A model generated the notes under the pieces. That model was given only the letters and a program-made list of their open reading frames with translations, was not told where the DNA came from and did not search any database. A stretch of 20,153 nt of DNA from a virus: positions 1 through 20,153 of IMG/VR virus record IMGVR_UViG_3300046804_001651; one strand, 5' to 3'. How positions within the stretch are numbered: position 1 is the first letter of the stretch; each line of letters starts with the position of its first letter. A program made the translations under genes and the position numbers. Positions 1-7,969 of this stretch are shown piece by piece.

Positions 1-445
1 CGGGGATCAATATAGATACCGGTGTGGTTTGGCTTGTAGTCGTAGAAAAAGAAGTCATCCAACGACCGCCTGTGCCATCAACATAACGACAGGCTGTACC
101 CGCCGAAACCGTACCAGAGTTAGGGTCGGTAATAGTGAACGAGTTAGCATCTACAACAGTGATTGTGTAGTTGCCGTCAGTACCCGATGCACCACCAGCC
201 GCTGTATAGCCAATACCTACACGGTCGCCGGTTGATAAGCCATGTCCTGTTTTAGACACAGTTACCGTAGCACCAGAGCGTCCGTATGTAGCAGTAACAG
301 GAGCAACAAGAGTGTCGTAAATTTCAATGACACCCGCCCCAGCACCGCTTCCTTGGTACACGATACTTTTCATACGACAACGCCCAACCTGACTGATGAA
401 GCCAGAGGTATCTATATGTCCACTTAAAACGTCTGTTTGCATCAT
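1..445 (-). CDS. Putative virion structural protein, partial (C-terminus beyond window edge)
   Basis: An open frame runs from ATG at 445 to the window edge without a stop, giving about 148 residues. A strong AAGGAGG site lies at 453-459, 7 bases upstream. The protein is rich in Gly, Thr, Ser and Val, as expected for a beta-structured virion protein. Around residues 55-70 it has the stretch GHGLSTGDRVGI, followed by DGNYTITVVDANSFTIT. This repeat type recurs in phage tail, baseplate and adsorption proteins. It is the last visible gene of the leftward late operon, after the 151-aa structural gene, with only 15 bases between them. Tail-related or head-decoration roles are both possible; I do not recognise a specific family. 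Confidence 0.7.
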   Translation of the reverse strand, partial: MMQTDVLSGHIDTSGFISQVGRCRMKSIVYQGSGAGAGVIEIYDTLVAPVTATYGRSGATVTVSKTGHGLSTGDRVGIGYTAAGGASGTDGNYTITVVDANSFTITDPNSGTVSAGTACRYVDGTGGRWMTSFSTTTSQTTPVSILIP

Positions 446-460
446 GGTGATGCCTCCTTA

Positions 461-916
461 TTAGACGTTCTGCTGACCAGCCAGCGGATCGACAACAAAG
501 TAAGTGATGTAGCCACCAACAGTGCCAGAACCGGAAGTGTCGATAGTTACAGTCACATACGACAGTTCGCTAATAGCAGTCAGGGTCAGGCCAGATGTAA
601 CAACGCCAAGAGAAGCAACAGACAGGTTGTTAGCGATAGCTGCGCCAGTAGCCGTACCAGAACTTACGCCAGTAGTACCAAGGTCAACAGAACCGCTACC
701 TGCGTCGTTAATAACAACACCGGTAACAACCGCACCTGCGGGAAGAATTAAAGCTGGAGCACCAGCAGTAGAAGAAACAGTTACGTTGGTTGCAGTAGCA
801 ACAGAAGCGTCAGCGATATAAAACTGAGCCGCCATCATGCCTGAACCGCAATACGACGTACGAGTTTGATCGCCGCCGCCCGAACGCCAAATGCTTTGGG
901 TAGTAGAAACTGCCAT
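461..916 (-). CDS. Putative virion structural protein, beta-rich (151 aa)
   Basis: The ATG at 916 is preceded by GAGGAC (925-930) at 8-base spacing. The 151-residue product is almost entirely small and beta-branched residues (Ala, Gly, Ser, Thr, Val). Its centre reads LPAGAVVTGVVINDAGSG then VDLGTT, the pattern of beta-sandwich phage structural proteins. There is no signal peptide or membrane segment. It is the first gene after the capsid-gene terminator and sits behind its own promoter-like box, so it may be expressed separately from the capsid gene. Head decoration, head-tail joining or tail roles are all possible; the assignment to the virion rests on composition and position. Confidence 0.7.
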   Translation of the reverse strand: MAVSTTQSIWRSGGGDQTRTSYCGSGMMAAQFYIADASVATATNVTVSSTAGAPALILPAGAVVTGVVINDAGSGSVDLGTTGVSSGTATGAAIANNLSVASLGVVTSGLTLTAISELSYVTVTIDTSGSGTVGGYITYFVVDPLAGQQNV

Positions 917-986
917 GATAAATTGTCCTCACATGCGAGTTAGGTAATGGCAATCTGCATGTCGTCAGCCGGGACTGTTTGCCATA

Positions 987-999
987 CCGGGTTTCCCGG
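987..999 (-). other. Small hairpin in the leader of the 151-aa gene
   Basis: CCGGG and CCCGG form a perfect 5-bp stem with a 3-base loop. In minus-strand transcripts starting near 1002 it would lie within the first 20 bases, where a hairpin could protect the RNA 5' end. It is not followed by a T-run, so it is not a terminator. The role is inferred. Confidence 0.4.
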
Positions 1000-1008
1000 A
1001 ATACTTCA

Positions 1009-1020
1009 TTTATACCACAC
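1009..1020 (-). promoter_or_regulatory. Candidate late promoter (extended -10 type) downstream of the capsid gene
   Basis: The minus strand reads GTGTGGTATAAAT. This has a TATAAA hexamer (1009-1014) and an upstream TG in the extended -10 position, with no good -35. Predicted start is near 1002, about 86 bases before the ATG at 916. The core GTGGTATA also occurs at two other leftward sites in the window (10297 and 10721 regions), and this copy directly follows a terminator, which strengthens the call. Confidence 0.5.
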
Positions 1021-1044
1021 AAAAGAGGGGGCCGAAACCCCCTC
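1021..1044 (-). terminator. Rho-independent terminator after the major capsid gene
   Basis: On the minus strand GAGGGGG and CCCCCTC form a perfect 7-bp G/C-rich stem (1038-1044 with 1025-1031) around a 6-base loop. A TTTT tract follows at once (1021-1024). It begins 8 bases after the capsid gene stop (1053). It would stop or attenuate leftward transcription and separate capsid mRNA from the two structural genes beyond. Confidence 0.85.
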
Positions 1045-1052
1045 GATTGCTA

Positions 1053-1961
1053 TTACGCACCTGCTGAGCCGTACATGCCCAGTGGGTCAGACCAACCGAA
1101 CGAATAACGCTCACGAGCCTTGTAACGTACGTTACCGGTGTCGAAATCGCCGTCCATTGAGTTAGCCAAAGGAGTACGAACAAAGTGCTTCATGCCGTTA
1201 GGAACGTCAGTGGTCAGGAACCATGCGTTTGTGTCGGTCAAGAAGTGGTTGATCGTATAGCCTTCAGGGATTGAACCGTTGTTCTTCAGGGCGTTGATGT
1301 CGTTGTCGTTAGTGCCGACGCGGAGTTCGGTTTCTAACAAACGAGTTGCAACGAACTGGAGAGCAGGTGGAACGATCAGCTTTTTAGGCTTAGCAGCGAT
1401 CAGCAGACCGCGTTCATCCGTCCACGCAGCGATCTGAATAACAGCGTTTTCCAACGAAGTTTCGTTCAGGTCAGCAGCGGTTGAAGGGATGTTGCTGTTA
1501 GAGCCGCCAGAGACAAGTGGGTGCGAAGCCGAGAACAGAGCAACACCGTCACCACCGGGGTAGGACGCTGAGAAGCCGTTGTTCAGGACGTTAGCAGCCT
1601 TAACCTGCTTGGTATAAGCCATAGCACGAGCCAGAGCCTTGGTGTAACGAGCAGACAAGCTGTCGTACAAGTTGTCCTCGATGGCCTCTTCGGTCAGCGA
1701 GAAACCCAAAGCGATGGTTTCGTGGTTGTATCGAGCAGTCCATGCCTCTTGTGCGTTGTCATAACGAATTGCACTACCTTCGTTTTTGACTGGTGCCGCA
1801 CTAAAGCCAGACAGCTTGGTTTCTTCTTCGAACGAACGCTCGGAAGTCTCTGTTTCGTAGATTTCCTTGTGCTCTTCGCCGTAACGAGCGTACTCCAAAC
1901 CGAACAGGGCGTTCAGACCGGGGAGTAGCTCTTTCAGTAGTTGTGCGCGTGAAATAGCCAT
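1053..1961 (-). CDS. Major capsid protein, Mu gpT-like (HK97 fold expected)
   Basis: This 302-aa protein forms the phage head shell. Its architecture follows the Mu gpT-like major head subunit family: a helical N-terminal half, then LNNGF (about 128-132), then a segment ending LFSASHPL, then a KPKKLIVPPAL strand and a helix with LLETELRV. Mu gpT shows the equivalent elements in the same order. Length fits a gpT-type subunit of about 300 residues. The ATG at 1961 follows an AAGGAGT site that overlaps the stop of the preceding 230-aa gene, so the two are coupled. A strong terminator follows, as expected for a very highly expressed gene. The family match is by recognition of pattern; the capsid role is also supported by the portal-scaffold-capsid gene order. 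Confidence 0.88.
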   Translation of the reverse strand: MAISRAQLLKELLPGLNALFGLEYARYGEEHKEIYETETSERSFEEETKLSGFSAAPVKNEGSAIRYDNAQEAWTARYNHETIALGFSLTEEAIEDNLYDSLSARYTKALARAMAYTKQVKAANVLNNGFSASYPGGDGVALFSASHPLVSGGSNSNIPSTAADLNETSLENAVIQIAAWTDERGLLIAAKPKKLIVPPALQFVATRLLETELRVGTNDNDINALKNNGSIPEGYTINHFLTDTNAWFLTTDVPNGMKHFVRTPLANSMDGDFDTGNVRYKARERYSFGWSDPLGMYGSAGA

Positions 1962-1971
1962 TATTTACTCC

Positions 1972-2664
1972 TTAGATACCTGTCGGATTGAGATACTGGT
2001 GTCCGCCTGTCATTACAGTTGTTACCGTAATAGGAGGGCCAGCGTTATACGTCGAAACCGCGTAGGGGGCGTTGAATTTGCAAATAAACTCACAGAAATT
2101 ACCGGAGCTATTAGCAGTTTCAGTCACTACGTCAACGATGCGAATAGGCAACGAGTTAGTAGTTGTACCGCCAGCGGCGCTATAAATAGCCACTTTCGAA
2201 TCACCGGTCAGAGTAGAGCCAGTGTTTTGAACGAGTTCAGCGTTCGAACCGATCATTGTTTGACCCAAGAAAGCAACTGTCAGACCGTTACCGTCTTCGG
2301 TGTTACCCGCAGCCAGAACAGCTTTGAACAGAACATCAGGATCATCCGCAACGTACGCATAGATGTCGGAAGCTGTAGTGCCGCCGGGCCAGTATTGTGC
2401 GTAAGTTTTTTGGGAAGTGGATGGGTTTGTATAAACGCAACCTAGGAAAATACCAACAGGTGTAGCTGTGGTTTCGCCAACGTCTTTCTCAACAGTACCA
2501 CCAGCAACAGTCTTAACTATGTCACCATAGAAAATGCTTGTTGCGTAGTTGTTAGTTACTTTGAGTAGACGAGTCGAACCGGCAAACACCTGACCACCGA
2601 TCAGATTGATCGGACGTAGCCCGTAAGGGGCTGCTACCGTCGGAAAGGGCGCAGTTTGTGCCAT
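1972..2664 (-). CDS. Putative capsid-associated structural protein (230 aa)
   Basis: A Gly/Thr/Ala-rich 230-aa protein is encoded immediately upstream of the major capsid gene, with 10 bases between them. It starts MAQTAPFPTVAAPYGLRP, followed by INLIGGQVFAGSTRLLK. I associate this N-terminal pattern with structural proteins lying next to capsid genes in environmental phage genomes. It has no transmembrane segment and looks beta-rich. The ATG at 2664 has a GGAG site about 10 bases upstream. Head decoration (cement) or minor capsid protein are the likeliest roles, inferred from position and composition only. Confidence 0.7.
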   Translation of the reverse strand: MAQTAPFPTVAAPYGLRPINLIGGQVFAGSTRLLKVTNNYATSIFYGDIVKTVAGGTVEKDVGETTATPVGIFLGCVYTNPSTSQKTYAQYWPGGTTASDIYAYVADDPDVLFKAVLAAGNTEDGNGLTVAFLGQTMIGSNAELVQNTGSTLTGDSKVAIYSAAGGTTTNSLPIRIVDVVTETANSSGNFCEFICKFNAPYAVSTYNAGPPITVTTVMTGGHQYLNPTGI

Positions 2665-2687
2665 GATTAAACTCCAAAGTTAAAGGG

Positions 2688-3137
2688 TTACTTACCTTTG
2701 CCAAACGTCGTCGTAGACTTCCGCTCATTAAACAGAGGCATACGAGGGTCGTTTTCACGCATGAAACTATTGTCGATTGCCAGAGTCTGCGCCTGAGTTT
2801 GGTCGTTGAAGTGGGCATTACGCTGTTCAACAAACTCCGACGGAGTCTTACAAAGCAACAATCCACCGATCTCAATATTGTCCTTAAAGCGACTAGCTGG
2901 ATCGATTAGCAGTTTAAATTTCGGTTGCTCAGTAATACTTACTGGCTCCCAACCTTCACGCAATTTTGCCGATAGGTTACGAGGATCAGCGTTATTCAAC
3001 GTCGAAACACGAATCCATCTGTAGTTGAAACCCGGCTGCTTGTCTGGTTCAGGAAGCAACTCCGCAGGTGCCCACTGCTTAGGGCGCATTTGCGTCTCAC
3101 GAGTTTCGAGTTCACGAGTTAATTTAGATTCAGCCAT
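2688..3137 (-). CDS. Conserved phage protein of the head-gene cluster (149 aa)
   Basis: This hydrophilic, charged 149-aa protein has a central block NYRWIRVSTLNNADPRN, then LREGWEPV. I recall similar blocks in uncharacterised proteins between scaffold and capsid genes of environmental phages. Start ATG at 3137 overlaps the previous stop as TAATG, with GGAGAA 7 bases upstream, so it is translationally coupled to the scaffold-like gene. It has no Cys, signal peptide or membrane segment; the C-terminal 35 residues look disordered (Asn, Asp, Gln, Lys rich). A role in head assembly or as a minor virion component is inferred from context. Confidence 0.65.
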   Translation of the reverse strand: MAESKLTRELETRETQMRPKQWAPAELLPEPDKQPGFNYRWIRVSTLNNADPRNLSAKLREGWEPVSITEQPKFKLLIDPASRFKDNIEIGGLLLCKTPSEFVEQRNAHFNDQTQAQTLAIDNSFMRENDPRMPLFNERKSTTTFGKGK

Positions 3138-4108
3138 TATTTGTTCTCCAATTTGAGGACTTCACGAGCATATTGCTCCGGGGTTAATTTAAATTTCTTA
3201 GCCAGCGCTGCTTGGGTCGCGGTTAATTTAATCTGCCTCGGGGCCGTGCTACGTTTGGCTGAAGCTACGACTGTACTCGTTCTGCGCTGAGGTTTGGATT
3301 CAGCATAGTCATCGTCTTCATCAGGCGTGTTTTGGAACGCCTCAGGGAATCTCTTACGCATTGTGTTGTCAATGCGCTTGTAGTAGTCATCAGTACCAAT
3401 ATATTGTGAGCCGTACTGTTGAGCTAACTTTTCATGCAAACCAAAAGCTGCTTGGGTCATCTCAGGGTCTTTTTGGAACCATGTCTCATTACGAGAAACC
3501 CAATTAGCGTATTTCGGGTCAGGGGCAGCGGTTTGAGGCTGGGCCTGAGTTTGCGGCAGTTGTACCTCATTTTCTATATCTTGTAAAGCAGGTCTAAAAT
3601 TCTTTGCTTTGTCCGCCCGTAGCGTAGCTTCCGTCAACTCTTGCTGGGCAGCGATAACTTGTTCGTTATCGTAAGAATCTAAAGCTTGCTTATACTTCTC
3701 TTTAGCCATCTCCAAGTCGCGGTCAGCCGCATACTTCATAGTGGAGATGTACTCTTGCTCTCCATAAGACAGGGTTTGCTTGAGGCGTTTGTTTTCTTCC
3801 AGCACCCGCTTAGCCATAGCAATAGCTTCTTGGTTTTCCCTAGCTATACGGTCTTTCTCACGACGCTCGTCGTGCCAGACTTTCTTAAGCTGCTTTAGGC
3901 GCTCTTTTGCTTTGTCAGAATATTCTTCCAACTCATCTGTTTCTAATTCGTCAACAACTTCCTTGGGCATGGGCTTTCTGCCCCTGTCCTCTGGCGGCGT
4001 GTCGTCTTCGATCTCAACTCTTACATCCTCTACCTCATCATCGGGACGAGTCATAGTTGACTCTATCTCGTCTGGGAATTTGTACTCGGGTTTGTCGATT
4101 GTTGCCAT
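3137..4108 (-). CDS. Putative capsid scaffolding protein
   Basis: The 323-aa protein has the features of a phage scaffold. The N-terminus is very acidic (about residues 10-75). A long charged helical, probably coiled-coil region follows (about 75-180) with blocks such as KAKERLKQLKKVW. Then come a Gln/Pro/Ala linker, a helical region with KYANWVSRNETWFQKDPEM, and a short basic C-terminal segment (about 285-323) with two KLTxxQ units (IKLTATQAALAKKFKLTPEQ). Scaffolds commonly use a basic C-terminal helix to bind capsid protein. It lies between portal and capsid genes, the usual scaffold position. The ATG at 4108 follows GGAGG at good spacing. There is no Ser-His-Asp protease pattern that I can see, so self-cleavage is not indicated. 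Confidence 0.72.
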   Translation of the reverse strand: MATIDKPEYKFPDEIESTMTRPDDEVEDVRVEIEDDTPPEDRGRKPMPKEVVDELETDELEEYSDKAKERLKQLKKVWHDERREKDRIARENQEAIAMAKRVLEENKRLKQTLSYGEQEYISTMKYAADRDLEMAKEKYKQALDSYDNEQVIAAQQELTEATLRADKAKNFRPALQDIENEVQLPQTQAQPQTAAPDPKYANWVSRNETWFQKDPEMTQAAFGLHEKLAQQYGSQYIGTDDYYKRIDNTMRKRFPEAFQNTPDEDDDYAESKPQRRTSTVVASAKRSTAPRQIKLTATQAALAKKFKLTPEQYAREVLKLENK

Positions 4109-4119
4109 TTTATTACCTC

Positions 4120-4527
4120 CTATACCCTAGAAATGCCGCGTGGGTCTTGAACCACAGCATCAACGGTATCCTCGTTAATCATCCGAAACTCGCGCCCGTG
4201 AATCTTTAGGCGGGTACCTGAGTTGGGTCGTGCTAAAACAAAGTCTCCCGGCTTGCACCACGGGCCGGTGGGGTACCGTTCCTTGTCGGTGTAGCAGTCA
4301 GGGCCTAGGGCTACGACAAAAAATACTGTAGCCAGCACTTCTTCATTCCGCCTAGTTTCATCGGATTTAATAAGGCCGCTTTCAAACTTCTCTTCTGCCT
4401 CGGGTAGAGCCACCAGAATTTTGTACCCAACAGGTGCTGGTAGTTGAGTCGCCTTTTCTTCTGCGGTCTGAGGTAATACGGTTGCATCCAAGCTATCGGG
4501 GTTTGAGCCGATTAGGATTTCAGTCAT
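4120..4527 (-). CDS. Phage GroES-like co-chaperonin (Cpn10 family)
   Basis: The 135-aa product matches the GroES fold in order. GYKILVAL (34-41) corresponds to the first strand. ESGLIKSDETRRNEEV (49-64) is the mobile loop, with GLI in the place of the GroEL-binding hydrophobic tripeptide. ATVFFVVALGPD (66-77) is the GEVLAVG-type strand. CKPGDFVLAR (91-100) is the VGDIVIF strand, and RMINEDTVDAVV (115-126) the C-terminal strand. About 30 N-terminal residues precede the fold. It would cap host GroEL during folding of phage proteins, as T4 gp31 does for its capsid protein; that job is inferred. The start at 4527 gives ATGACTGA, overlapping the preceding 65-aa gene by 8 bases. A longer in-frame extension to 4677 only runs through that gene and is rejected. 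Confidence 0.85.
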   Translation of the reverse strand: MTEILIGSNPDSLDATVLPQTAEEKATQLPAPVGYKILVALPEAEEKFESGLIKSDETRRNEEVLATVFFVVALGPDCYTDKERYPTGPWCKPGDFVLARPNSGTRLKIHGREFRMINEDTVDAVVQDPRGISRV

Positions 4528-4717
4528 CGTCGAAATGCTCCAAGTTTTTTGCGAGGTCAAGTAAGTACATCTCCACGTTGGTGAGGCCTCGAATCTCACC
4601 ACACATGTATCTATAGTCCTCGTAGCTTTTAGCCGCGCCTGAAGCGGCTGCTTCGGATAACTGCGTGCGTCTGGCACGCAACTCCTGTAAAACTACTTCA
4701 ATGACTTTGTTCATCAT
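4520..4717 (-). CDS. Small conserved phage protein between portal and GroES genes (65 aa)
   Basis: A helical, charged 65-aa protein with the central pattern YEDYRYMCGEIRGL and an acidic C-terminus. It starts by an ATGA overlap with the portal stop (ATG at 4717; a second ATG follows directly) and ends inside the GroES-like gene, so all three genes are translationally coupled. The YxxYRxxCGxIxGL pattern is one I associate with short uncharacterised proteins next to portal genes of podoviruses. Function unknown; a head-assembly helper is possible from position alone. Confidence 0.65.
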   Translation of the reverse strand: MMNKVIEVVLQELRARRTQLSEAAASGAAKSYEDYRYMCGEIRGLTNVEMYLLDLAKNLEHFDDD

Positions 4718-7194
4718 TCACCTTTTTTGGGAGGTCTATTGGCTTGTTGCATTAGCTGATGTTGGCGCTGTTGATGGCCTTCATGTCGCTTTTGTAAAAC
4801 TTGAATACCTTGACGGAAGCCTTCTCTTTCCTGCTCCGCTTGCAAACGATCTTTGTCGTTTATGTGTTTCATAGCCATGTTGGCACCAGCAATTTCTTGC
4901 TGTGACTTGATGCGTTCTTTTTCGACCTCGATCTGCGCTGCTTTGAGTTCTGCGTCTGCGGCATCTTTGTCTGCCTTGCGCTTCTGTTCGGCCTGTTTGA
5001 TAGCCAACTCTTGCATCTGCATCTGAATGACAGGGTCTTGCATCTGTTGCTGTGCTTGCTGCTGTTGAGCTTCTTGCTGATGTTGTTGTAGAAGTTGCTG
5101 CGATGCTTGTGCTGCCATCTGAGCAATCTGAGTCTCCATCTCTTTTGGAATCTCTTGTGCATCATCCTCGTCGTAGTCAGGAATCTGCATACCCATCTGC
5201 TGCTCGATCTGCTTCTTATATTCAAAGCCTAGGTGCTCTGTAATATGTGCTTGCATAGCAGCCATCAATGCTTGTGCGTTGGGGTCTTGACCCATCACGG
5301 ATTGAATCTTCGGGTCTTGCATTGCTGATTGGTGTACAGCGATGTGTGCTTGGTGATCTTGATAGTAGAACGCCTTAACAGGTTTGCCTTTCAGCACGTT
5401 CATGTTCTCTGTTACTGGATCACGCGGACGCTGATCGTCTGGCATCGGTACAAGCTTCTGTGCATTCTTAATACCCAACACATCTAACATCTGACGATGT
5501 AGCAGTGGCATGTCATACAACTGAGGTGCGCTCTGTGCTAGTTGCAGTACCGCTTGATACTGAACAACCTTTTGCGACATCGTTGCTGCGTTAGGATCAG
5601 ATACAGGAATGACGTCTACTTGGTCATAGTCTGACTGCTTAACTTGGCGATCACCTGTCTCTGGCTGATAAGAATAATCTTCAGGTGTGTAGTCACGAAT
5701 GATGTCTTTTAACAGACGTAGTTCTTCGTGCATCGAGTAGTGGATACGAGCTTGAACCGCTGACATAATCTTGAGCGTACGCTCTAAGATAGCTAGCGTT
5801 GTACCCACAGGTGAGTTAGCCGACATATCACTAACTTGCAGATCAGCCGCACTTGCGAAGCGACGACCCTCGTCAATGATTTGATTCATCAACGATGCTA
5901 AAACTTGCGATGGTTCTTTGTATGGTAAGGGGAGGATGTTGTCCCTAATACTTCCACTCGGGACATCGACATCTCTAAATTCTCCCGGAGTAATTGGGGT
6001 GTCATCGCCTTTAACTCGGAGGCCTCTAGATTTAAGCCCACCCGGAAGGTTCGACAAGGTTCCTGCATCAACCAGTTGGCGCAGAATGGAAGTTCCAGAT
6101 TTAGCATACGCACCGATTAAATGAATGAGGCCAAAGCAATAGAAGCCAAAGCCGGGGATGTAACCGTAGTGAACGAAGTGATTGCGTTTGAGTTTTAGTT
6201 TGTCGTCTGGTTGCCAATTACGACGAATAGCCAGCACCTTCTGGCTTGCCTTATCTATAGTGACGATATATGGCAGTGCTATATCATCCTCGTCTTCGTA
6301 ACCGGGCAGATTAAGATTAACCTGCATCTCAAGAAGTTTGTAACGGTCATCAGTTGTTGCTCTGAAGCCCATCTTCTCTGCGATCTTCTTCTCTACTTCG
6401 TCTAGTGTATTACTTGGTTCACCTAAGTCTATATCACGATAGAAGCCATCAACTTGCAAACGACGAATTTCGTTTTCTGTTTTACGCATCACATGTGTGA
6501 CACGATCTGCTGTTCTTAAGTCTGATGTACCGTAGGGCACAACAACATCTTCTGCGGCTACATAGATAGATACCTGACGACCTAATGATGGATCGTAATA
6601 AACTTTCTTGAATGCGTTACCTGACAGACCCAAGCCCCACAACATACGCTCGTGTTCTGGACGATACTCAGGCATTTCTTCCGTCAAGCGATAGTTCATA
6701 TCTGCTTGTACGCGTTCCGCCGCATCCTTTTTCTCTGGCGTTTCTTTACCAATGATCTTAGTCTTGACAGGCCCCGCTGCTGGAAACGTCTCCATAATCG
6801 TTTCACTTTGGAACTTAACAAGCGCCTCTGATAGGAGGGGATGCGTAACACCACAAGCACCCGCCCACGGCTCCGTTCTTTCTTCAAGCTTCATCCCCAA
6901 CAGATCAAGGCCATCGACGTAAGTCTGCAACCAATCCTTACGTGAACTGATGTCATCATCAAAGTCACCCAGCAACTCGCTTGCTAACAGAGACAACTCA
7001 GCATCATCCATCTCTTCAGCCAAGTTAGCATCAAAGTCATCCTCGTTCGGATCACCTTTGCGAATCTCTAACTCAAACCCATCGTTACCTATAGTGACTG
7101 ACTCTGGGTCTTCTATCTCTATATGTAAGTCAGAATCTTCCGCCTCTTGATCCAAGCCTAGCGGCGCTGCGTATAAGCCTTTCTCGATACTCAT
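4714..7194 (-). CDS. Portal protein (P22-type, podovirus-like)
   Basis: The 826-aa protein forms the dodecameric ring through which DNA enters and leaves the head. The first 80 residues are acidic and probably disordered. A conserved portal-like block follows (about 105-145: RTEPWAGACGVTHPLLSEA, then FPAAGPVK). The wing and stem region contains GFGFYCFGLIHLIG and a segment with RQLVDAGTLSNLPGG. The C-terminal ~150 residues are a Gln/Met-rich, then Lys/Glu-rich helix with long Gln runs, like the helical barrel of P22-type portals. The start at 7194 is preferred over an upstream in-frame codon at 7227: GAGGA at 7201-7205 is 6 bases away and the upstream extension would overlap the oxygenase gene. 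The next gene overlaps its stop as ATGA. Confidence 0.9.
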   Translation of the reverse strand: MSIEKGLYAAPLGLDQEAEDSDLHIEIEDPESVTIGNDGFELEIRKGDPNEDDFDANLAEEMDDAELSLLASELLGDFDDDISSRKDWLQTYVDGLDLLGMKLEERTEPWAGACGVTHPLLSEALVKFQSETIMETFPAAGPVKTKIIGKETPEKKDAAERVQADMNYRLTEEMPEYRPEHERMLWGLGLSGNAFKKVYYDPSLGRQVSIYVAAEDVVVPYGTSDLRTADRVTHVMRKTENEIRRLQVDGFYRDIDLGEPSNTLDEVEKKIAEKMGFRATTDDRYKLLEMQVNLNLPGYEDEDDIALPYIVTIDKASQKVLAIRRNWQPDDKLKLKRNHFVHYGYIPGFGFYCFGLIHLIGAYAKSGTSILRQLVDAGTLSNLPGGLKSRGLRVKGDDTPITPGEFRDVDVPSGSIRDNILPLPYKEPSQVLASLMNQIIDEGRRFASAADLQVSDMSANSPVGTTLAILERTLKIMSAVQARIHYSMHEELRLLKDIIRDYTPEDYSYQPETGDRQVKQSDYDQVDVIPVSDPNAATMSQKVVQYQAVLQLAQSAPQLYDMPLLHRQMLDVLGIKNAQKLVPMPDDQRPRDPVTENMNVLKGKPVKAFYYQDHQAHIAVHQSAMQDPKIQSVMGQDPNAQALMAAMQAHITEHLGFEYKKQIEQQMGMQIPDYDEDDAQEIPKEMETQIAQMAAQASQQLLQQHQQEAQQQQAQQQMQDPVIQMQMQELAIKQAEQKRKADKDAADAELKAAQIEVEKERIKSQQEIAGANMAMKHINDKDRLQAEQEREGFRQGIQVLQKRHEGHQQRQHQLMQQANRPPKKGE

Positions 7195-7196
7195 GA

Positions 7197-7742
7197 TTAT
7201 TCCTCGTAATATGTATAGGCCCAGCACACGGCGGCGTATCTGACACCACGGGTTACTGGAGTCACACGGTGTTCGGCTTTTGCATCGAACACAACTATGT
7301 CCCCCTGATTCTTTAGGAGGTTGTCGCTTTTGTCTTTAATCTGTAGCAGCCCACCTTCAAACTCTGATGGGTCGTTCAAGAGCATCACTAGTGATACCCC
7401 TCTAACCTTTCCGTCTCGTGGCGGCAGCACGTCGTTGTGCCACATGTAGTGCCCACCCTCGCCGTATCTAATGATCTGCACGACATCAAAGTCACAGATG
7501 GTCTTGACCCACTGACCTTGCCTCTCGCCGTCTATCAAGTAGTTCTTACACACTGAACCTATAGGTGACATCAAGTCTTGCGACACGATACTAGCCCTGC
7601 GGAGTATCTTAGATACTTCAGCGCCTTCATCCTTGTACACTGTAGCGTCCTGCGCCACAGCCCAATCTATCGAGCCTTTGACGTAGTCACAGAATGCCCG
7701 TGGCATCGCTTTCTCGTAGTACATACAGGTGAAGTTAGACAT
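7197..7742 (-). CDS. 2-oxoglutarate/Fe(II)-dependent oxygenase (prolyl 4-hydroxylase-like)
   Basis: The 181-aa product carries the complete facial triad of the family: H102 and D104 in YMWHNDVLPP, and H158 in AEHRVTPV. The 2-oxoglutarate-binding Arg is R168 in RGVRYAAVCW. This HRVTPVxRGxR layout is typical of the P4Hc/PKHD group. The domain fills the whole protein with no extra modules. Such enzymes hydroxylate protein side chains or nucleic acid bases using O2 and 2-oxoglutarate; the substrate here cannot be read from sequence. The start ATG at 7742 overlaps the previous stop (TGATG). It sits inside the packaging/head operon, so late expression and a virion or host-protein substrate are plausible inferences. 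Confidence 0.88.
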   Translation of the reverse strand: MSNFTCMYYEKAMPRAFCDYVKGSIDWAVAQDATVYKDEGAEVSKILRRASIVSQDLMSPIGSVCKNYLIDGERQGQWVKTICDFDVVQIIRYGEGGHYMWHNDVLPPRDGKVRGVSLVMLLNDPSEFEGGLLQIKDKSDNLLKNQGDIVVFDAKAEHRVTPVTRGVRYAAVCWAYTYYEE

Positions 7743-7969
7743 CAGATGTCCTTAAATGTATGCACGGGTACCTTGCGCACTTCTACTATGGTGCGTCGGG
7801 CGCAAAGCTCTTCACGCGTAATCTTGAACGGGTTCTTTTCAAACCATTCGTCCACATCCTCTTTAGTCGTTACGTACGGCGTCCTATCCGCCGTTTTTAG
7901 CGTTTGTAATAACTTGCGGTTGGCCTTTTTAACCCGCCACCAAAACTTAACTGTCTCTAAAAAACGCAT
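7742..7969 (-). CDS. Hypothetical protein (75 aa)
   Basis: A small basic protein with a strongly cationic amphipathic N-terminal half (residues 1-30 with KFWWRVKKANRKLLQ) and a mixed-charge C-terminal half containing DEWFEKNPFKITREEL. It joins the large terminase gene upstream (TGATG overlap at 7969) and the oxygenase gene downstream (TGATG at 7742), so it is firmly embedded in the operon and likely translated. I do not recognise the family. The basic amphipathic N-terminus could contact nucleic acid or membrane, which is speculation. Confidence 0.6.
   Translation of the reverse strand: MRFLETVKFWWRVKKANRKLLQTLKTADRTPYVTTKEDVDEWFEKNPFKITREELCARRTIVEVRKVPVHTFKDI

Noticed and set aside
522-821. 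Plus-strand open frames opposite the 151-aa structural gene and similar long frames opposite other late genes
   Set aside because: They mirror well-supported minus-strand genes with ribosome sites and known families; no independent support.
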